Assembly (NCBI GenBank): GCA_035942255.1
Contig: DASZDG010000071.1
Coordinates: 1-64,000, forward strand
Direction: 5' to 3'
DNA length: 64,000 bases
Source of the DNA: JALZEG01 sp035942255
GTDB lineage: Bacteria > Actinomycetota > CADDZG01 > WHSQ01
Of the stretch, positions 39,524-49,229 are shown in pieces. Position 1 is the first letter of the stretch. Each line of letters opens with the position of its first letter. Made by a program: the position numbers and the translations under genes. The notes beneath the pieces were generated by a model. That model was given only the letters and a program-made list of their open reading frames with translations. It had not been told where the DNA came from and did no database searches.

Positions 39524-40987
39524 TCAGCGGCCGGTGTGCGCCCGCTTCGCCGCCGCGAACGCGTCGACCTCGCCCCAGCCCCACGCGTCGTCCCAGCCCT
39601 TCGGCCCGAAGTCGCGTGCGGTCCGCTTGAGGATCGCGTCTATCTCCGCGGGCGTGAGCGACGGGTCGACCTCGAGCATCAGCGCGACGACGCCGGCGAT
39701 GTACGGCGCCGACGCCGAGGTCCCTCCGAACACGCCGTACCAGGCGCGGTTGTTAGCGGTGGCGACGGGGTCGGACGCCCCCGGGCGCGGCTGTGCGGTG
39801 TCGTTGTTCGCGGCGGCCGTCGGGTACTTCGGCGCCCAGATGCCCGCCGCGGGACCGACGATGTCGATCTGGGGGCCGCGGCTCGAGTAGACGGCGATGT
39901 CGCCGAAGCCACACGGCGCGCCCGCTCCGTCGTTCGCCCACGCGTCGAAGCCGTCGATCGCCGGGCACGAGACGCCGACCGTCACGACCTCGTCGAGGAG
40001 CTTCTGCGGCTCCGCGACGGTGTCGGGGGCCGGGCCCTCGTTGCCGGCGGAGAAGATCACGGTGATCCCCGCGTCGATCGTCCCGCGGAGCATCTCGAGC
40101 AACGCCTCCTTCGGGTACGGCTGCGTCTCCGAGAACCCCCACTGGTTCGTCGCGATGCGGATGCCGCCGGGGTACTGCGGGTCGTTGCGGTGCCGGATCA
40201 TGTAGTCGTACGCCATCAGGAAGTCGGTTCCCCACCCCTCCTGCTCCGCGACCTGCGTGACGCCGATCCCGGTGCAGCAGACGACGAAGTCGACGATCTT
40301 CGCCCCGGGCGCGACGCCCTCCATGTCGACCCCGCCCTGGGCCGCGGCCCCCGTCCCCGCGAGGACGCCGCCGACCGACAGGCCGTGCGTCGTCGCGGCC
40401 GTGTTCGCCGGAGGGACCGTGCGCGCGATCCGGTCGCGCTCCTCCGGTCCGACGACGCCCTGAGTGGGCCACGTCGCGTCGAACCACAGGTGCTCGATCA
40501 CGCGGTCCTTGAGGTCCGGGTGGTTCGTGTCGACTCCGGTGTCGACGACGGCGACGGTCACTCCCTCTCCCGAAAGGCCGCGCGGGAGCGGAGGACGTCC
40601 GGCCTTCGCGGCCCCCTCACCGGTCTGCTCGCTCGTCTGGTAGTTGAAGAAGCGTGCGCGCCCATCGGGCTCGACGTACTCCGTCGCCGGCCAGGAACCC
40701 ACGCGCTCCACCGCGGCCGCGGGTCCCTCGACGACCGCGGCTCCGATCGTCCGCAACGGGGCGACGAAGCGGAGCCCCGTTGCGGCGAGCCGCGCGACGA
40801 GCGCCCGCGAGACGCCGCCGGAGAACCCGGCGACGAAGCGGCCGTTCGGCGATTCGACCGTGCGGCCGTCGACCGAGATGCGCACGCACGGCGCGGCGCA
40901 GCGGTCGTGGCCGAACGCGGGAGCGGAGGAGACGGCGGATGCGGCGGCGAGAGCCACGAACACCAGCGCAGCAGGGAGTCTTTTCAT
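39524..40987 (-). CDS. Exported subtilisin-like serine protease (S8)
   Basis: 487 residues; ATG 40987 has AAGGAGG. Signal peptide (residues 1-26). An I9-type propeptide-like region covers about 45-110. The catalytic triad is intact: Asp149 (VAVVDTGVDTNHPD), His201 (THGLSVGGVLAGTG), Ser424 (GGTSASAPYIAGVVALM); oxyanion Asn316 is in FSAGNEGPA. It ends soon after the catalytic domain. A secreted general protease is the straightforward reading. It is convergent with the VOC gene, five bases apart. Confidence 0.94.
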   Translation of the reverse strand: MKRLPAALVFVALAAASAVSSAPAFGHDRCAAPCVRISVDGRTVESPNGRFVAGFSGGVSRALVARLAATGLRFVAPLRTIGAAVVEGPAAAVERVGSWPATEYVEPDGRARFFNYQTSEQTGEGAAKAGRPPLPRGLSGEGVTVAVVDTGVDTNHPDLKDRVIEHLWFDATWPTQGVVGPEERDRIARTVPPANTAATTHGLSVGGVLAGTGAAAQGGVDMEGVAPGAKIVDFVVCCTGIGVTQVAEQEGWGTDFLMAYDYMIRHRNDPQYPGGIRIATNQWGFSETQPYPKEALLEMLRGTIDAGITVIFSAGNEGPAPDTVAEPQKLLDEVVTVGVSCPAIDGFDAWANDGAGAPCGFGDIAVYSSRGPQIDIVGPAAGIWAPKYPTAAANNDTAQPRPGASDPVATANNRAWYGVFGGTSASAPYIAGVVALMLEVDPSLTPAEIDAILKRTARDFGPKGWDDAWGWGEVDAFAAAKRAHTGR

Positions 40988-41035
40988 GCCTCCTTGCTTC
41001 GACGCCGTGGCTTGGGTTCCTGGGTGCGCTGCGTG

Positions 41036-41680
41036 CTAGCCCTTCACCACCCGGTACTTGAGGTGCGTGACGCCGGGGGCCTCGACGATCTTCACCTGCT
41101 CGACACGCGGGAGGTTGCTTCCGAGGCGGTCGAACAGCCGGGTCCCGCCACCGAGCAGCACCGGCGCGACGTGGACCTGCATCTCGTCGAGAAGGCCGGC
41201 CGCGAGGTACTGCTGCGCGACGTCGGCACCGCCCGCGATCGTGACGTCCGCGCCTCCTGCGGCGTCGCGCGCCTGCGCGAGCGCGGCCTCGATCCCGTCC
41301 GTGACGAACGTGAAGGTCGTCCCCGTCTTCTCGAGCGGGGGCCGCGGATGGTGCGTGAGCACGAACACCGGCATCCGGAACGGCGGCTCGTCGCCCCACC
41401 AGCCCTTCCAGGGCTCGTCTCCCCAGGGCCCCGGGCCGCCGCCGAACATGTTGCGCCCCATGATCGTGGCGCCGACGCCCGCGAGCGATTCCTCCATGAC
41501 GTCGTTGCTCACGTTGACCTCTCCGCCCTCGTCGCCGTGCCGCCTCCGGAAGACCTCGAGGCCGTACGCCCACTCGTGCAACGCCTCGCCTCCCACGCCG
41601 AGGGGCTCTTCCACGGTCGGGTCCGGCCCCGCCACGAAGCCGACGAGCGACGTCGAGATATCCAGCCTCAGCTTGCTCAT
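41036..41680 (-). CDS. Dihydrofolate-reductase-like (RibD C-terminal) reductase
   Basis: 214 residues; ATG 41680 has GGAGGAGAG upstream. Typical of the stand-alone RibD-C family: LRLDISTSLVGFVAGPD, GATIMGRNMFGGGPGPWGD, PVFVLTHHPRPPLEKTGTTF, ADVTIAGGADVAQQYLAAGL and DEMQVHVAPVLLGGGTRLFD. An NADPH-dependent reductase of unknown substrate; not likely the folate or riboflavin enzyme, as no partner genes are near. Confidence 0.92.
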   Translation of the reverse strand: MSKLRLDISTSLVGFVAGPDPTVEEPLGVGGEALHEWAYGLEVFRRRHGDEGGEVNVSNDVMEESLAGVGATIMGRNMFGGGPGPWGDEPWKGWWGDEPPFRMPVFVLTHHPRPPLEKTGTTFTFVTDGIEAALAQARDAAGGADVTIAGGADVAQQYLAAGLLDEMQVHVAPVLLGGGTRLFDRLGSNLPRVEQVKIVEAPGVTHLKYRVVKG

Positions 41681-41767
41681 CTCTCCTCCAAGCCTTCGTC
41701 TGCGTTCGTTGGTGTCGACTGCTCCGACCGGCATAACTCATCGGTCGCCCGGTGGTATCCCTAAGCC

Positions 41768-42937
41768 ATGACGGCGCCGCCGCTCGATCCGGAGCTAGCG
41801 CACTGGGCGAGCTTGCTCGAAGAGCTTCGTTGGGCAGGATTCCTGCTCGACGCGGACTTCCGCCTCGTCTGGGCCTCCCCGGACGTCCGGCGCTTCCTCG
41901 GCTCCCCTACGGACGAGGAGATGGGCTACGGCCTCCACGTCCTTGCGGCGTTCGCACAGGACGCGTGGCGGCGGAGCGCGACGCCGGAGAGCCGCCGGCG
42001 ACTCACGCAGGACCTGGCTGCCGTCGTGCTCGCCGACGCGGCCGCTCGCGGCGTCGACGTCGAATACGTGCCCGACAGGCTCACCCCGCTGCTGGAAGGG
42101 ATCGAGCCCCGCCCGTTCACACGGCCGTTCGCCAGCTCGTTCGAGTACGTCGAGCCGCGCGGCGAGGGCGATCTCCCGGTGATGCGCGTGAACGTCCTCG
42201 TCATGCCGCTGCGCGACGGGGACGGCGACTTCGTCGGCGCGTTCGCGCTCGGCTACATGAGCGTGCGCCCGGGCCTCGTCGCGCTGCTCGCGCGCGGCGA
42301 CGAGGCGATGTACGAGGGGATGGCGAAGCTGGTCGAGCCGAGCTCGCGCGAGGTCGCGATCCTCTTCTGCGACCTCGGCGGGTCCACGGACCTCGCGCGC
42401 ACGCTGCCGAGCGCGCAGTACTTCCGGCTCATCAGGAGCCTGTGGACGGAGATAGACGCGCTCGTCGCGCGCAACCGCGGGATCGTCGGGAAGCACGCGG
42501 GCGACGGAGCGACGGCGTTTTTCCTCGTCGACGACCTCGGCTCCGCGTCAGAGGCAGCCGCCGCGGCGATCCGGACCGCCCGCGGTATCCACGAGCGTTC
42601 GCACGACGTCTTCGGCGATGCTCCGGACGCGTCGTGCTTGATGCGCGTGGGGTTGCACTGGGGACGCTCCCTCTACATCGGCCAGCTCGTGCCGGGCGGG
42701 CGCCTCGACGTCACGGCGCTGGGCGACGCCGTGAACGAGTGCGCCCGCATCCAGGAGTGCGCCGAGCCGCGGCAGACCCTCGCGTCCAAGGAGCTGTTGG
42801 AGCGCCTGTCGGACCACGACGCCGCCGCGATCGGCCTAGACGTCGTGGAGGTTCGCTACCGGACGGTGTCCGAGCTGTCCGGCGCGAGCGCCAAGGCGCG
42901 GGCCGCCGCCGGAGCGATCCCGGTGACGGTCCTGTAG
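41768..42937 (+). CDS. Class III adenylate/guanylate cyclase-domain protein with PAS-like N-terminus
   Basis: 389 residues from ATG 41768 (no clear ribosome site). Residues 15-175 resemble a PAS sensor (LRWAGFLLDADFRLVWASPD). The cyclase domain begins near 195: VAILFCDLGGSTDLARTL has the first metal Asp, and KHAGDGATAFFLV near 242 the second. RVGLHWGRSLYIG and DVTALGDAVNECARIQE complete the fold. The usual Asn and Arg transition-state residues look present. No membrane segment is seen. It should make cAMP in response to a cytosolic signal. Confidence 0.87.
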   Translation: MTAPPLDPELAHWASLLEELRWAGFLLDADFRLVWASPDVRRFLGSPTDEEMGYGLHVLAAFAQDAWRRSATPESRRRLTQDLAAVVLADAAARGVDVEYVPDRLTPLLEGIEPRPFTRPFASSFEYVEPRGEGDLPVMRVNVLVMPLRDGDGDFVGAFALGYMSVRPGLVALLARGDEAMYEGMAKLVEPSSREVAILFCDLGGSTDLARTLPSAQYFRLIRSLWTEIDALVARNRGIVGKHAGDGATAFFLVDDLGSASEAAAAAIRTARGIHERSHDVFGDAPDASCLMRVGLHWGRSLYIGQLVPGGRLDVTALGDAVNECARIQECAEPRQTLASKELLERLSDHDAAAIGLDVVEVRYRTVSELSGASAKARAAAGAIPVTVL

Positions 42938-42944
42938 CCGCGCG

Positions 42945-43679
42945 CTACTCGACGAGCGCGCCGGCGCGCACGCCGTACGGATAGAAGAGCTCGAGGAATG
43001 GCTCGGGATCGCCCTCCCAGTCGTACGCGCGGAGCTGGTCCGGGTTCCGTCTGCCGGACAGCGCCCGGAACAGCTCGTACCGTGGAGCGCGCACGGTCGC
43101 GGCCGGCTCGCCGCCGCCCGCCACGACCTCCTTGTGCTCGGTCACCAGCCGCAGCGACGGGCCCCCCGACCCCTTGAGCCTGAGGTCGACGCCGGCGGCG
43201 AACGTGGCGAAGCCGATGCGTATGGGGGCCGAGTCGCGATCCTTGACGACGCCGAGCGCGCCGTAGACGTCTTGCTGGTGCACCCCGATGTCCGTCACCA
43301 GGACGTGGCCGGCGAAGGACATGATCGACTCGGGCCACGACACGTCGCCGCGGATCATCGGCGCGACGGCAGCAGTGGCTTCCTCCCACTCCGAGAGCAG
43401 CTCGGGGAGAGGGCGCTCGGCGTGACCGGCGACCTGCCGGGCGGTCCACTCGTTCAGGACCGCGACACCGCGTTCGGAGCCGAGCGCCGTAAAGAACTCC
43501 CTCGGGAAGTCTCCGGCGGCAAGGCATTCGACGACCCCCGCGAGATGCGCGACGACGTCACGTATCGACCATTCGGGAGTGGCGGGGACCGCGCGCCGGA
43601 GGTCTTCGCCGGACAGGCCGGAGACGAGGTCCGCCAGCTCCGCGCGCGTCACCGCGTAGATCTCCGCCAGGTCCGCCAT
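42945..43679 (-). CDS. Maleylpyruvate isomerase N-domain/DinB-fold protein
   Basis: 244 residues from ATG 43679. N-terminal thiol-enzyme fold: PATPEWSIRDVVAHLAGVVE near 32, and later MSFAGHVLVTDIGVHQQDVYGAL with the second His pair. The C-terminal part (SGGPSLRLVTEHKEVVAGGG, YELFRALSGRRNPDQLRAYDW) matches the TIGR03083-type group of actinobacterial proteins. Third member of this superfamily within 7 kb. Convergent with the cyclase gene. Confidence 0.88.
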   Translation of the reverse strand: MADLAEIYAVTRAELADLVSGLSGEDLRRAVPATPEWSIRDVVAHLAGVVECLAAGDFPREFFTALGSERGVAVLNEWTARQVAGHAERPLPELLSEWEEATAAVAPMIRGDVSWPESIMSFAGHVLVTDIGVHQQDVYGALGVVKDRDSAPIRIGFATFAAGVDLRLKGSGGPSLRLVTEHKEVVAGGGEPAATVRAPRYELFRALSGRRNPDQLRAYDWEGDPEPFLELFYPYGVRAGALVE

Positions 43680-43697
43680 CCGCCGAGACTAACGGCG

Positions 43698-46556
43698 CTA
43701 GCACACCGAAGGAACGGAGGTACCGAGCGCGTCGAGAAGAACCGCCAAGCTCTCGTCCGGCGCGCGCAGCTGGTCGCAGAGCTGCCGGTCGAGGTTCTCC
43801 CGGCTCGCCGACGACAGCACCCACCCGAGCGGCGCCTCCACGCCGGGATTCACGGTAGGGGCCAGCCGCGCGAACCGCGGCACGCCCGCGGTGCGCATCG
43901 ACCACACCGCGGCCTGCTCGAGCATCGTCTGGCTGAGGACGTCCTGCGACTTCGCCTCGAGGGGCGCTAGGAGCTGGATCGGGCGGCCGGGCGGTGTCCT
44001 CTTCGCCAGCGCGCGGTAGTGGTTGTCGGCCACGAGGAACCACGGTTCGACAGGTGCCTCCGGCGTCGCCTCGTTGTAGTCCGCGACGTATTCCTCGAGG
44101 CCCTCCCAGAGCTGGAGCAACGTCAGCAACCCGCTGTTCTCGTAGTAGCCGCCGTCGACCACGTCGGTGTCCGTCTCCTCACCGTCGACGCAGCGCGTGA
44201 GCGATCCGGCAGGGCTCACGACCGGGAAGCGCGCCGACAGCAAGGCTCCGGTCGTGATCGGCACGTCGTAGCGCGCGGGGCCGCAGGCATCCTCGTCGCC
44301 CGTCAGCCCCACGAACGGGTCGATCGATCCGCTGAGCGGGCCTGTGGCGGCGTGTCCCGGCGCCGGCACGCCCTGACAGTCCGGACCGAGCGTCGCCGGA
44401 AGCTGCCCGACGTTCGTCACGAGCACGCGGCACGCGTCCGTGACCGAGCTGCCGTTCAACGAGATGACCGGGACGAACGGGAGCTCACCGCCCTCGCCCG
44501 CGGCGCTCCACGGCAGGGGGTCCTCGGAGGTGCCGAACACGCCGGACGCCGCGGCCCAGCCGCGCTCGAGCAGCCCGGCGCGGTCGTCCCAGCCGTCGGC
44601 GATCCCGGTCAGCGGCTGGGGAAGGTCGCGCAGCAACAAGCCGGCGATCGCCCGCGGCAACGGCTCGTCGCGGGACATGTCCGTGATCGCGTCGCGCGGT
44701 GACTCCCCGCGCCCGGTCGCGGTTACCCACGTCGCGATCCCGACGCTCCCACCGGACACGCCGCTGAGCGCGAACGCCCGCGTGGCCGCGCACGCGCTCC
44801 CGCTCTCCGGTGAGAAGAGCTTGTCGAGCACGCCGACGGTCCAGTACGCGGCGCGGATACCTCCTCCGGGGGCCGCGACGAACACCATCGGGAGCGCGCC
44901 GCCGGGGGCCGCGTCACACGCTTCTCTCGACGCGGCGACCCAGGTGTCGAACGCGTCCTCGAGAGTCGCGTACCGCGGCGCCGGATCGGTCGTGGCGAGG
45001 AGCCGCGCGTCGTTGTAGCCGGCGTCTCTCCCGATGAAGGCCGCGAGCAGCCACGTCACGACGAGGAGCGTGAGCCAGGGCGTGCGCGCGCCGAACCCGA
45101 GACGCTCGGTGACGTCCCACGGGGGCCGCGTCCGCGAGAACCACGTCAGCAAGCCGACGACGAGGATCCAGATGGAGAACCCCACTCCCACCACGCCGGT
45201 CGACCCCCACAGCCGGCCCCCCGCCGGAGCGATCGCGAGCCACGCCGCGGCCGCGATCACACATCCGACGGTGACGACCGCCAGCGTGCGGTGGACGGGC
45301 GGAGGCAGCCCGCGCGCCACGTGCTCGACGAGCCGCTGCACGACGACGCCGACGACGAGTGCTCCGATCGTCCCGGCCAGGGCCACGAGGCCCCACGGGA
45401 GCCTGCCGCTCGGGAGCTCGAGCACGAACGGCGGGAACGCCGCTCTCACCAACCCGATAGTCCCGGCCAGGGCCGCGACGCCGGTGACCCCGCCCGTCCA
45501 CCTCAGCGCGTCGTCCGACCAATCGGTCTCGACGCGTCCTTCGGGGGCGGAGCGAGCCGCGGGCTTGACCCCCGCAGCGCTCGCGAGCCTGTCGACTCCG
45601 GCGAGCACGAGGACGAGGACGACGGGCGCCAGCGGCGCGGCGCGCCACTCGCCGTCGACGAGGCGCGCGAGCACGAACAGCCCCGCGCTCACGGGCGCGA
45701 CCCACCGCAGGAGGCGCCCGGTCGTCAACCGGCCGTCCACCGCCCTCGCCCCGCCGGGGCTCGTGGCGGCAAGCGACGCGACCGCGATGGCCGCGAGGAA
45801 CAGCAGGAACCCCAGGGTGGACAGGGCCCAGAGGCCGAACGACCCCTCGGAGAGATGCTGCCGGATCACGTCCGGAAGCTGGTCGAGCGCCCCACCGCCC
45901 GGGAGCGCGACCGTCGCGACGTAGACGACCACGAGCACGATGACTCCGGCGAGCGCGAGGGCCGGGCTCCGCTCCTCCCCGGCGTGAGCCCGTCGCACCG
46001 AACCCGTGACGTCCTCGAGCGATGCGCCCCCCGGCTGGCGCCAGCGTCCGACGATCGCGACGAACGCGATCGCGATCACGAGCCACTTCAGCGTCCCGAA
46101 GACCTGGATCGGCACCAGGAGGGCCGCGCTCGTCCACCTGAGGCTTCCTCCGACGAGGACGATCCCGGCCGTCAGCGTCTCGAGCAGGTCCAGCATCACG
46201 TACCAGACGACGACCACGGTCGTGAACGTCGGGTTCGCGCGGACGCGCAGGAGGATCCAGCGGAGGATCGCGGCGGAGGCGGGGATGAACAGCACCAGGT
46301 CCACGACGACGTGCCACAGGATCAGCCGCTCGATGTCGAGCCCGCGCTCCTGCGCGGACCTCCAGAGCGTGATCGCGTCGCGGAGCTGCGTCGTGTCGAT
46401 AACGTCGAGGTGCCAGCCCGTGAACACGTCGGCGCTGTAGGAACGCGCGCCCGCCGTCTGCACGTCGGCGAGCAAGCCGCTGACGTCCTTCAGCATGACC
46501 GCGGCAACGGCCGCGGCCCCCACCGCGACCCACGCGAGCAACCGGCCTCTACTCAT
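43698..46556 (-). CDS. Membrane protein with C-terminal patatin-like phospholipase domain
   Basis: 952 residues; ATG 46556 has GGGGGA upstream. The first ~500 residues contain roughly twelve hydrophobic helices. The C-terminal domain carries the patatin set: the glycine-rich oxyanion loop VAAPGGGIRAAYWT near 564, the nucleophile elbow SGVSGGSVG near 600, and the Asp in VVDGGYYENSGLL near 802. It should hydrolyse acyl esters near the membrane. The ligand of the membrane part is unknown. The fusion of a large polytopic domain to patatin is uncommon. Confidence 0.82.
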   Translation of the reverse strand: MSRGRLLAWVAVGAAAVAAVMLKDVSGLLADVQTAGARSYSADVFTGWHLDVIDTTQLRDAITLWRSAQERGLDIERLILWHVVVDLVLFIPASAAILRWILLRVRANPTFTTVVVVWYVMLDLLETLTAGIVLVGGSLRWTSAALLVPIQVFGTLKWLVIAIAFVAIVGRWRQPGGASLEDVTGSVRRAHAGEERSPALALAGVIVLVVVYVATVALPGGGALDQLPDVIRQHLSEGSFGLWALSTLGFLLFLAAIAVASLAATSPGGARAVDGRLTTGRLLRWVAPVSAGLFVLARLVDGEWRAAPLAPVVLVLVLAGVDRLASAAGVKPAARSAPEGRVETDWSDDALRWTGGVTGVAALAGTIGLVRAAFPPFVLELPSGRLPWGLVALAGTIGALVVGVVVQRLVEHVARGLPPPVHRTLAVVTVGCVIAAAAWLAIAPAGGRLWGSTGVVGVGFSIWILVVGLLTWFSRTRPPWDVTERLGFGARTPWLTLLVVTWLLAAFIGRDAGYNDARLLATTDPAPRYATLEDAFDTWVAASREACDAAPGGALPMVFVAAPGGGIRAAYWTVGVLDKLFSPESGSACAATRAFALSGVSGGSVGIATWVTATGRGESPRDAITDMSRDEPLPRAIAGLLLRDLPQPLTGIADGWDDRAGLLERGWAAASGVFGTSEDPLPWSAAGEGGELPFVPVISLNGSSVTDACRVLVTNVGQLPATLGPDCQGVPAPGHAATGPLSGSIDPFVGLTGDEDACGPARYDVPITTGALLSARFPVVSPAGSLTRCVDGEETDTDVVDGGYYENSGLLTLLQLWEGLEEYVADYNEATPEAPVEPWFLVADNHYRALAKRTPPGRPIQLLAPLEAKSQDVLSQTMLEQAAVWSMRTAGVPRFARLAPTVNPGVEAPLGWVLSSASRENLDRQLCDQLRAPDESLAVLLDALGTSVPSVC

Positions 46557-46652
46557 GTCCGTCCCCCAGCGTCTGATGGCGCCGCTCTACTCAACTCCCG
46601 CCGGCATCCGGTTGTAAAGGCTCTTGCCGGGGGACCCGGCTAGGCTGCCACG

Positions 46653-48176
46653 GTGGCTTCGGGGCGACGGGGGTTGACGTTCGCGATAGCGACCATCGCT
46701 CCGCTCCTCCTCATGAGCGCGTGTCCCGGGGGCCGAGACGTTCCGATACCCGCTCCCTCGCCGGCCCCGGCGGCCGCGTTCGAGCTGCAAGCCCTCGCCG
46801 GCACCGCTCCCGCCACGCGCTCCTGGGGCGCGGCGTGGGGTGACGTCGACGGCGACGGTGCGCCGGACCTCCTCGTCGGAAGGCACAAGGGCGACCCGTG
46901 GATGTTCTCCAACCACTCCGGTCGCTTCGAGCAATTACCCGAGCCCGCTCTCGCTGCGCCCGCGCCCGGGAAGACGTACTACGACCGGCACAACTGTGCG
47001 TGGGGCGAGGCGAACGGCGACGGCCGGCGCGATCTCTACTGCGTCTCCGGCGCGTCCGGCGGACGCGACCGGGGTCCGAACCGGCTCCTGCTCGGGTCGC
47101 CGAGCGGACTCCGCGACGGCACGCCGCGAGCGCTGCGCGACGCCCTCGGGCGCGGACGTTCGGTGAACTGGCTCGACTACGACTCCGACGGCGACCTCGA
47201 CTTGTTCGCCGGCAACGAGGAGCGCGCGGGATCGCCGAACGCGCTGTTCGAGAACGTCGCGGGGACCTTTCAGCGTCGCCGAACCGGCGTCGAGGCGACG
47301 ATGGCGACCGTGAGCTCGACCGCGGTCGATTGGGACCTCGACGGCGACCCCGACCTCGCGGTGCTGGGGCATGGCCATTCGGGGTCGCACCTCTACGAGA
47401 ACGCCGGCGGGTCGTTCCGCGAGATCGAACGAGCGCCGGTGACGGGCCGAGAGTGGCTGTCGGCCGCGTGGGCCGACTACGACCAGGACGCCGACCTCGA
47501 CATGTTGCTGACGGGACGGAAGCGTGTGCTCGTGCTGGAGACGCGCGGCCGGCGGCTCCGCACGGCGCAGGAGGTGCCGCTGAGGGCCGGCCGCGCGGCG
47601 ATCTGGCTCGACGTCGAGAACGACGGCGATGCCGACGTCTTCGTGGTCCAGGGACGTCCGGGCCGGCCGCCGCTCGACGACCCCGCGACGCGCGGCAGCG
47701 CGGACGCGCCCGACTATCTGATCCTCAACGAAGGGGGCCGCCTGTCGATCTCCGAGCCGTTCGCGGCCCCCGGCGCGAGCCCGAACGGCGACGCGGTCGC
47801 GGCGAGCGACTACGACAGGGACGGGCGGCTCGACCTCGTGGTGACGAACGGATACCTCCGCGACCGCGGCCGCGTCGTGCTCGCGCACAACACGACCGCA
47901 GCGCGGAGCTGGGGCGCGCTCGACCTGAGCGGCCCGTCCGGGAACCCCGACGGCATCGGAGCGACGGTACGGGTGTTGGGGGACCGGCCCTGGGTCGTAC
48001 CGGTGACCGACGGCGTCGTCTTCCGGAGCCAGTCGGAGACGGGATACGTCCCGATCGGCCTCGGCGCCCGGGCAGAAGTCGAGGCGCGCGTCGAGTGGCC
48101 CGGCGGCACGGTGGACTGCGTCACGGTGCGCGCCGGGCGAGTCGCCACGGTCCGCATGGGCTCGTCACCCTGCTAG
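46653..48176 (+). CDS. Lipoprotein with FG-GAP/VCBS repeats and ASPIC/UnbV C-terminus
   Basis: 507 residues from GTG 46653. Lipobox LMSAC gives lipidation near residue 24. A beta-propeller of calcium-binding FG-GAP repeats follows (WGDVDGDGAPDLLVGRH, LDYDSDGDLDLFAGNE, DWDLDGDPDLAVLGHG, DYDQDADLDMLLTGR, DYDRDGRLDLVVTNG). The C-terminus is the ASPIC/UnbV module (GNPDGIGATVRVLGDR, FRSQSETGYVPIGLG, VEWPGGTVDCVTVRAG). Such proteins are surface-exposed and often adhesive or carbohydrate-binding; the function here is unknown. Confidence 0.88.
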   Translation: MASGRRGLTFAIATIAPLLLMSACPGGRDVPIPAPSPAPAAAFELQALAGTAPATRSWGAAWGDVDGDGAPDLLVGRHKGDPWMFSNHSGRFEQLPEPALAAPAPGKTYYDRHNCAWGEANGDGRRDLYCVSGASGGRDRGPNRLLLGSPSGLRDGTPRALRDALGRGRSVNWLDYDSDGDLDLFAGNEERAGSPNALFENVAGTFQRRRTGVEATMATVSSTAVDWDLDGDPDLAVLGHGHSGSHLYENAGGSFREIERAPVTGREWLSAAWADYDQDADLDMLLTGRKRVLVLETRGRRLRTAQEVPLRAGRAAIWLDVENDGDADVFVVQGRPGRPPLDDPATRGSADAPDYLILNEGGRLSISEPFAAPGASPNGDAVAASDYDRDGRLDLVVTNGYLRDRGRVVLAHNTTAARSWGALDLSGPSGNPDGIGATVRVLGDRPWVVPVTDGVVFRSQSETGYVPIGLGARAEVEARVEWPGGTVDCVTVRAGRVATVRMGSSPC

Positions 48177-48261
48177 GCGTGGCGGCCCGGACTCGACGTG
48201 AAGGTTACGGGCGCTTTGTTACGAATGCTCGTAAGACGACTTCGAGGGGAGGTGACATGCG

Positions 48262-48477
48262 ATGACGTCAACGCGGACGAAGACGCGAGTAGCAAAGGCC
48301 GTGATCGGGCTCTGGACCGTCGCAGCAGTAGTCGGCATTCCGAGCGCCGCTTCGGCGAACCACCAGTGCGACGCGATCGAGATCCCGTACTTCTGTCCCT
48401 TCACGTGGGGCACTGGTTCTGTCTGCATAGGAGACCCGCACGGCGAGGGCCACGGGTGCGTTCCCCACAACGAATAG
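48262..48477 (+). CDS. Small exported Cys-rich peptide
   Basis: 71 residues; ATG 48262 with GGGGAGG upstream. Signal peptide of about 32 residues ending SAASA. The mature region of about 39 residues has four cysteines (HQCDAI, YFCPFT, SVCIGD, HGCVPH) and several His and acidic residues. No family is recognised. It forms a single-gene unit closed by the terminator at 48488. Confidence 0.75.
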   Translation: MTSTRTKTRVAKAVIGLWTVAAVVGIPSAASANHQCDAIEIPYFCPFTWGTGSVCIGDPHGEGHGCVPHNE

Positions 48478-48487
48478 GTTGGATACG

Positions 48488-48514
48488 AAGGCCCCCGGCG
48501 ATACCGGGGGCCTT
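48488..48514. terminator. Bidirectional rho-independent terminator
   Basis: An 11-bp stem (AAGGCCCCCGG, loop CGATA, CCGGGGGCCTT) followed by T on the plus strand and by A/T on the minus side. It separates the small exported peptide gene from the convergent membrane protein gene. Confidence 0.88.
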
Positions 48515-48530
48515 TCGCCGTCGGGAGACC

Positions 48531-49007
48531 TCAGGAGGAGCGGCGGCGGAACGCCCACGCGGTGCCGGCGCTGACACCGCCGGCGAGGACGGCGAGCATC
48601 CCGAATTGAGTGGAGCCCGAATGGTCGCCGGGTGCGTCTATCGCCGGAACGAAGGCCACCGCGACTAGACCGCAGGCGACGACGGCCGCTCCGAGACCGG
48701 TGACGACCGACAGCCCGGCACGCGCCCGGCGTGTTCCGGCAAACGAAGCTGCGACCAGCACGACGATCCCGAACAGGATGATCGCTCCGGTGAGCAGCTG
48801 GTACACGTGGTCCTGGGCTGGGTCCGACGGGCACGTGTCGAAGCACCTCAGCGCGTAGAGCGCGACCCCGTACAACAAGATGGCAAGCCCCACGAGAATC
48901 CCCACGGCCCTCGCGACCCACCGCCCGATCGTCCGCGCGTCGGCGGGCGGAGTGGGACGATAAGGATCGAGATCCTCCCGTTCGTCCCCCACGGGAGCAG
49001 TATGCAA
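48531..49007 (-). CDS. Small membrane protein of unknown function
   Basis: 158 residues from TTG 49007, or 153 from GTG 48992; neither has a good ribosome site. A hydrophilic Pro-rich N-terminus is followed by four hydrophobic segments (VARAVGILVGLAILLYGVAL, LLTGAIILFGIVVLVAASFA, VVTGLGAAVVACGLVAVAFV, GMLAVLAGGVSAGTAWAF). Two cysteines (RCFDTC) lie in the first outer loop. No family recognised. Confidence 0.65.
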   Translation of the reverse strand: MHTAPVGDEREDLDPYRPTPPADARTIGRWVARAVGILVGLAILLYGVALYALRCFDTCPSDPAQDHVYQLLTGAIILFGIVVLVAASFAGTRRARAGLSVVTGLGAAVVACGLVAVAFVPAIDAPGDHSGSTQFGMLAVLAGGVSAGTAWAFRRRSS

Positions 49008-49229
49008 CGGGTCATGCTCCGTACCCCGTTGCCCTCAACGGCCAACGCCACATCTAGTCAAGCAGTGCGAGCGCTGCTATAACTTCTAGCTAGGCGCCTG
49101 GTTAATCCGAGTCACAAACGAGAGCTGGGATGACTACGACGGATCCCGTCGCGGAAGCATCCTGCACGCCGGCGGCCGTGCAGCTTGCTACCAGCCATTC
49201 CACCTCTAATGGCTAAGGAAAGGTTCGAG

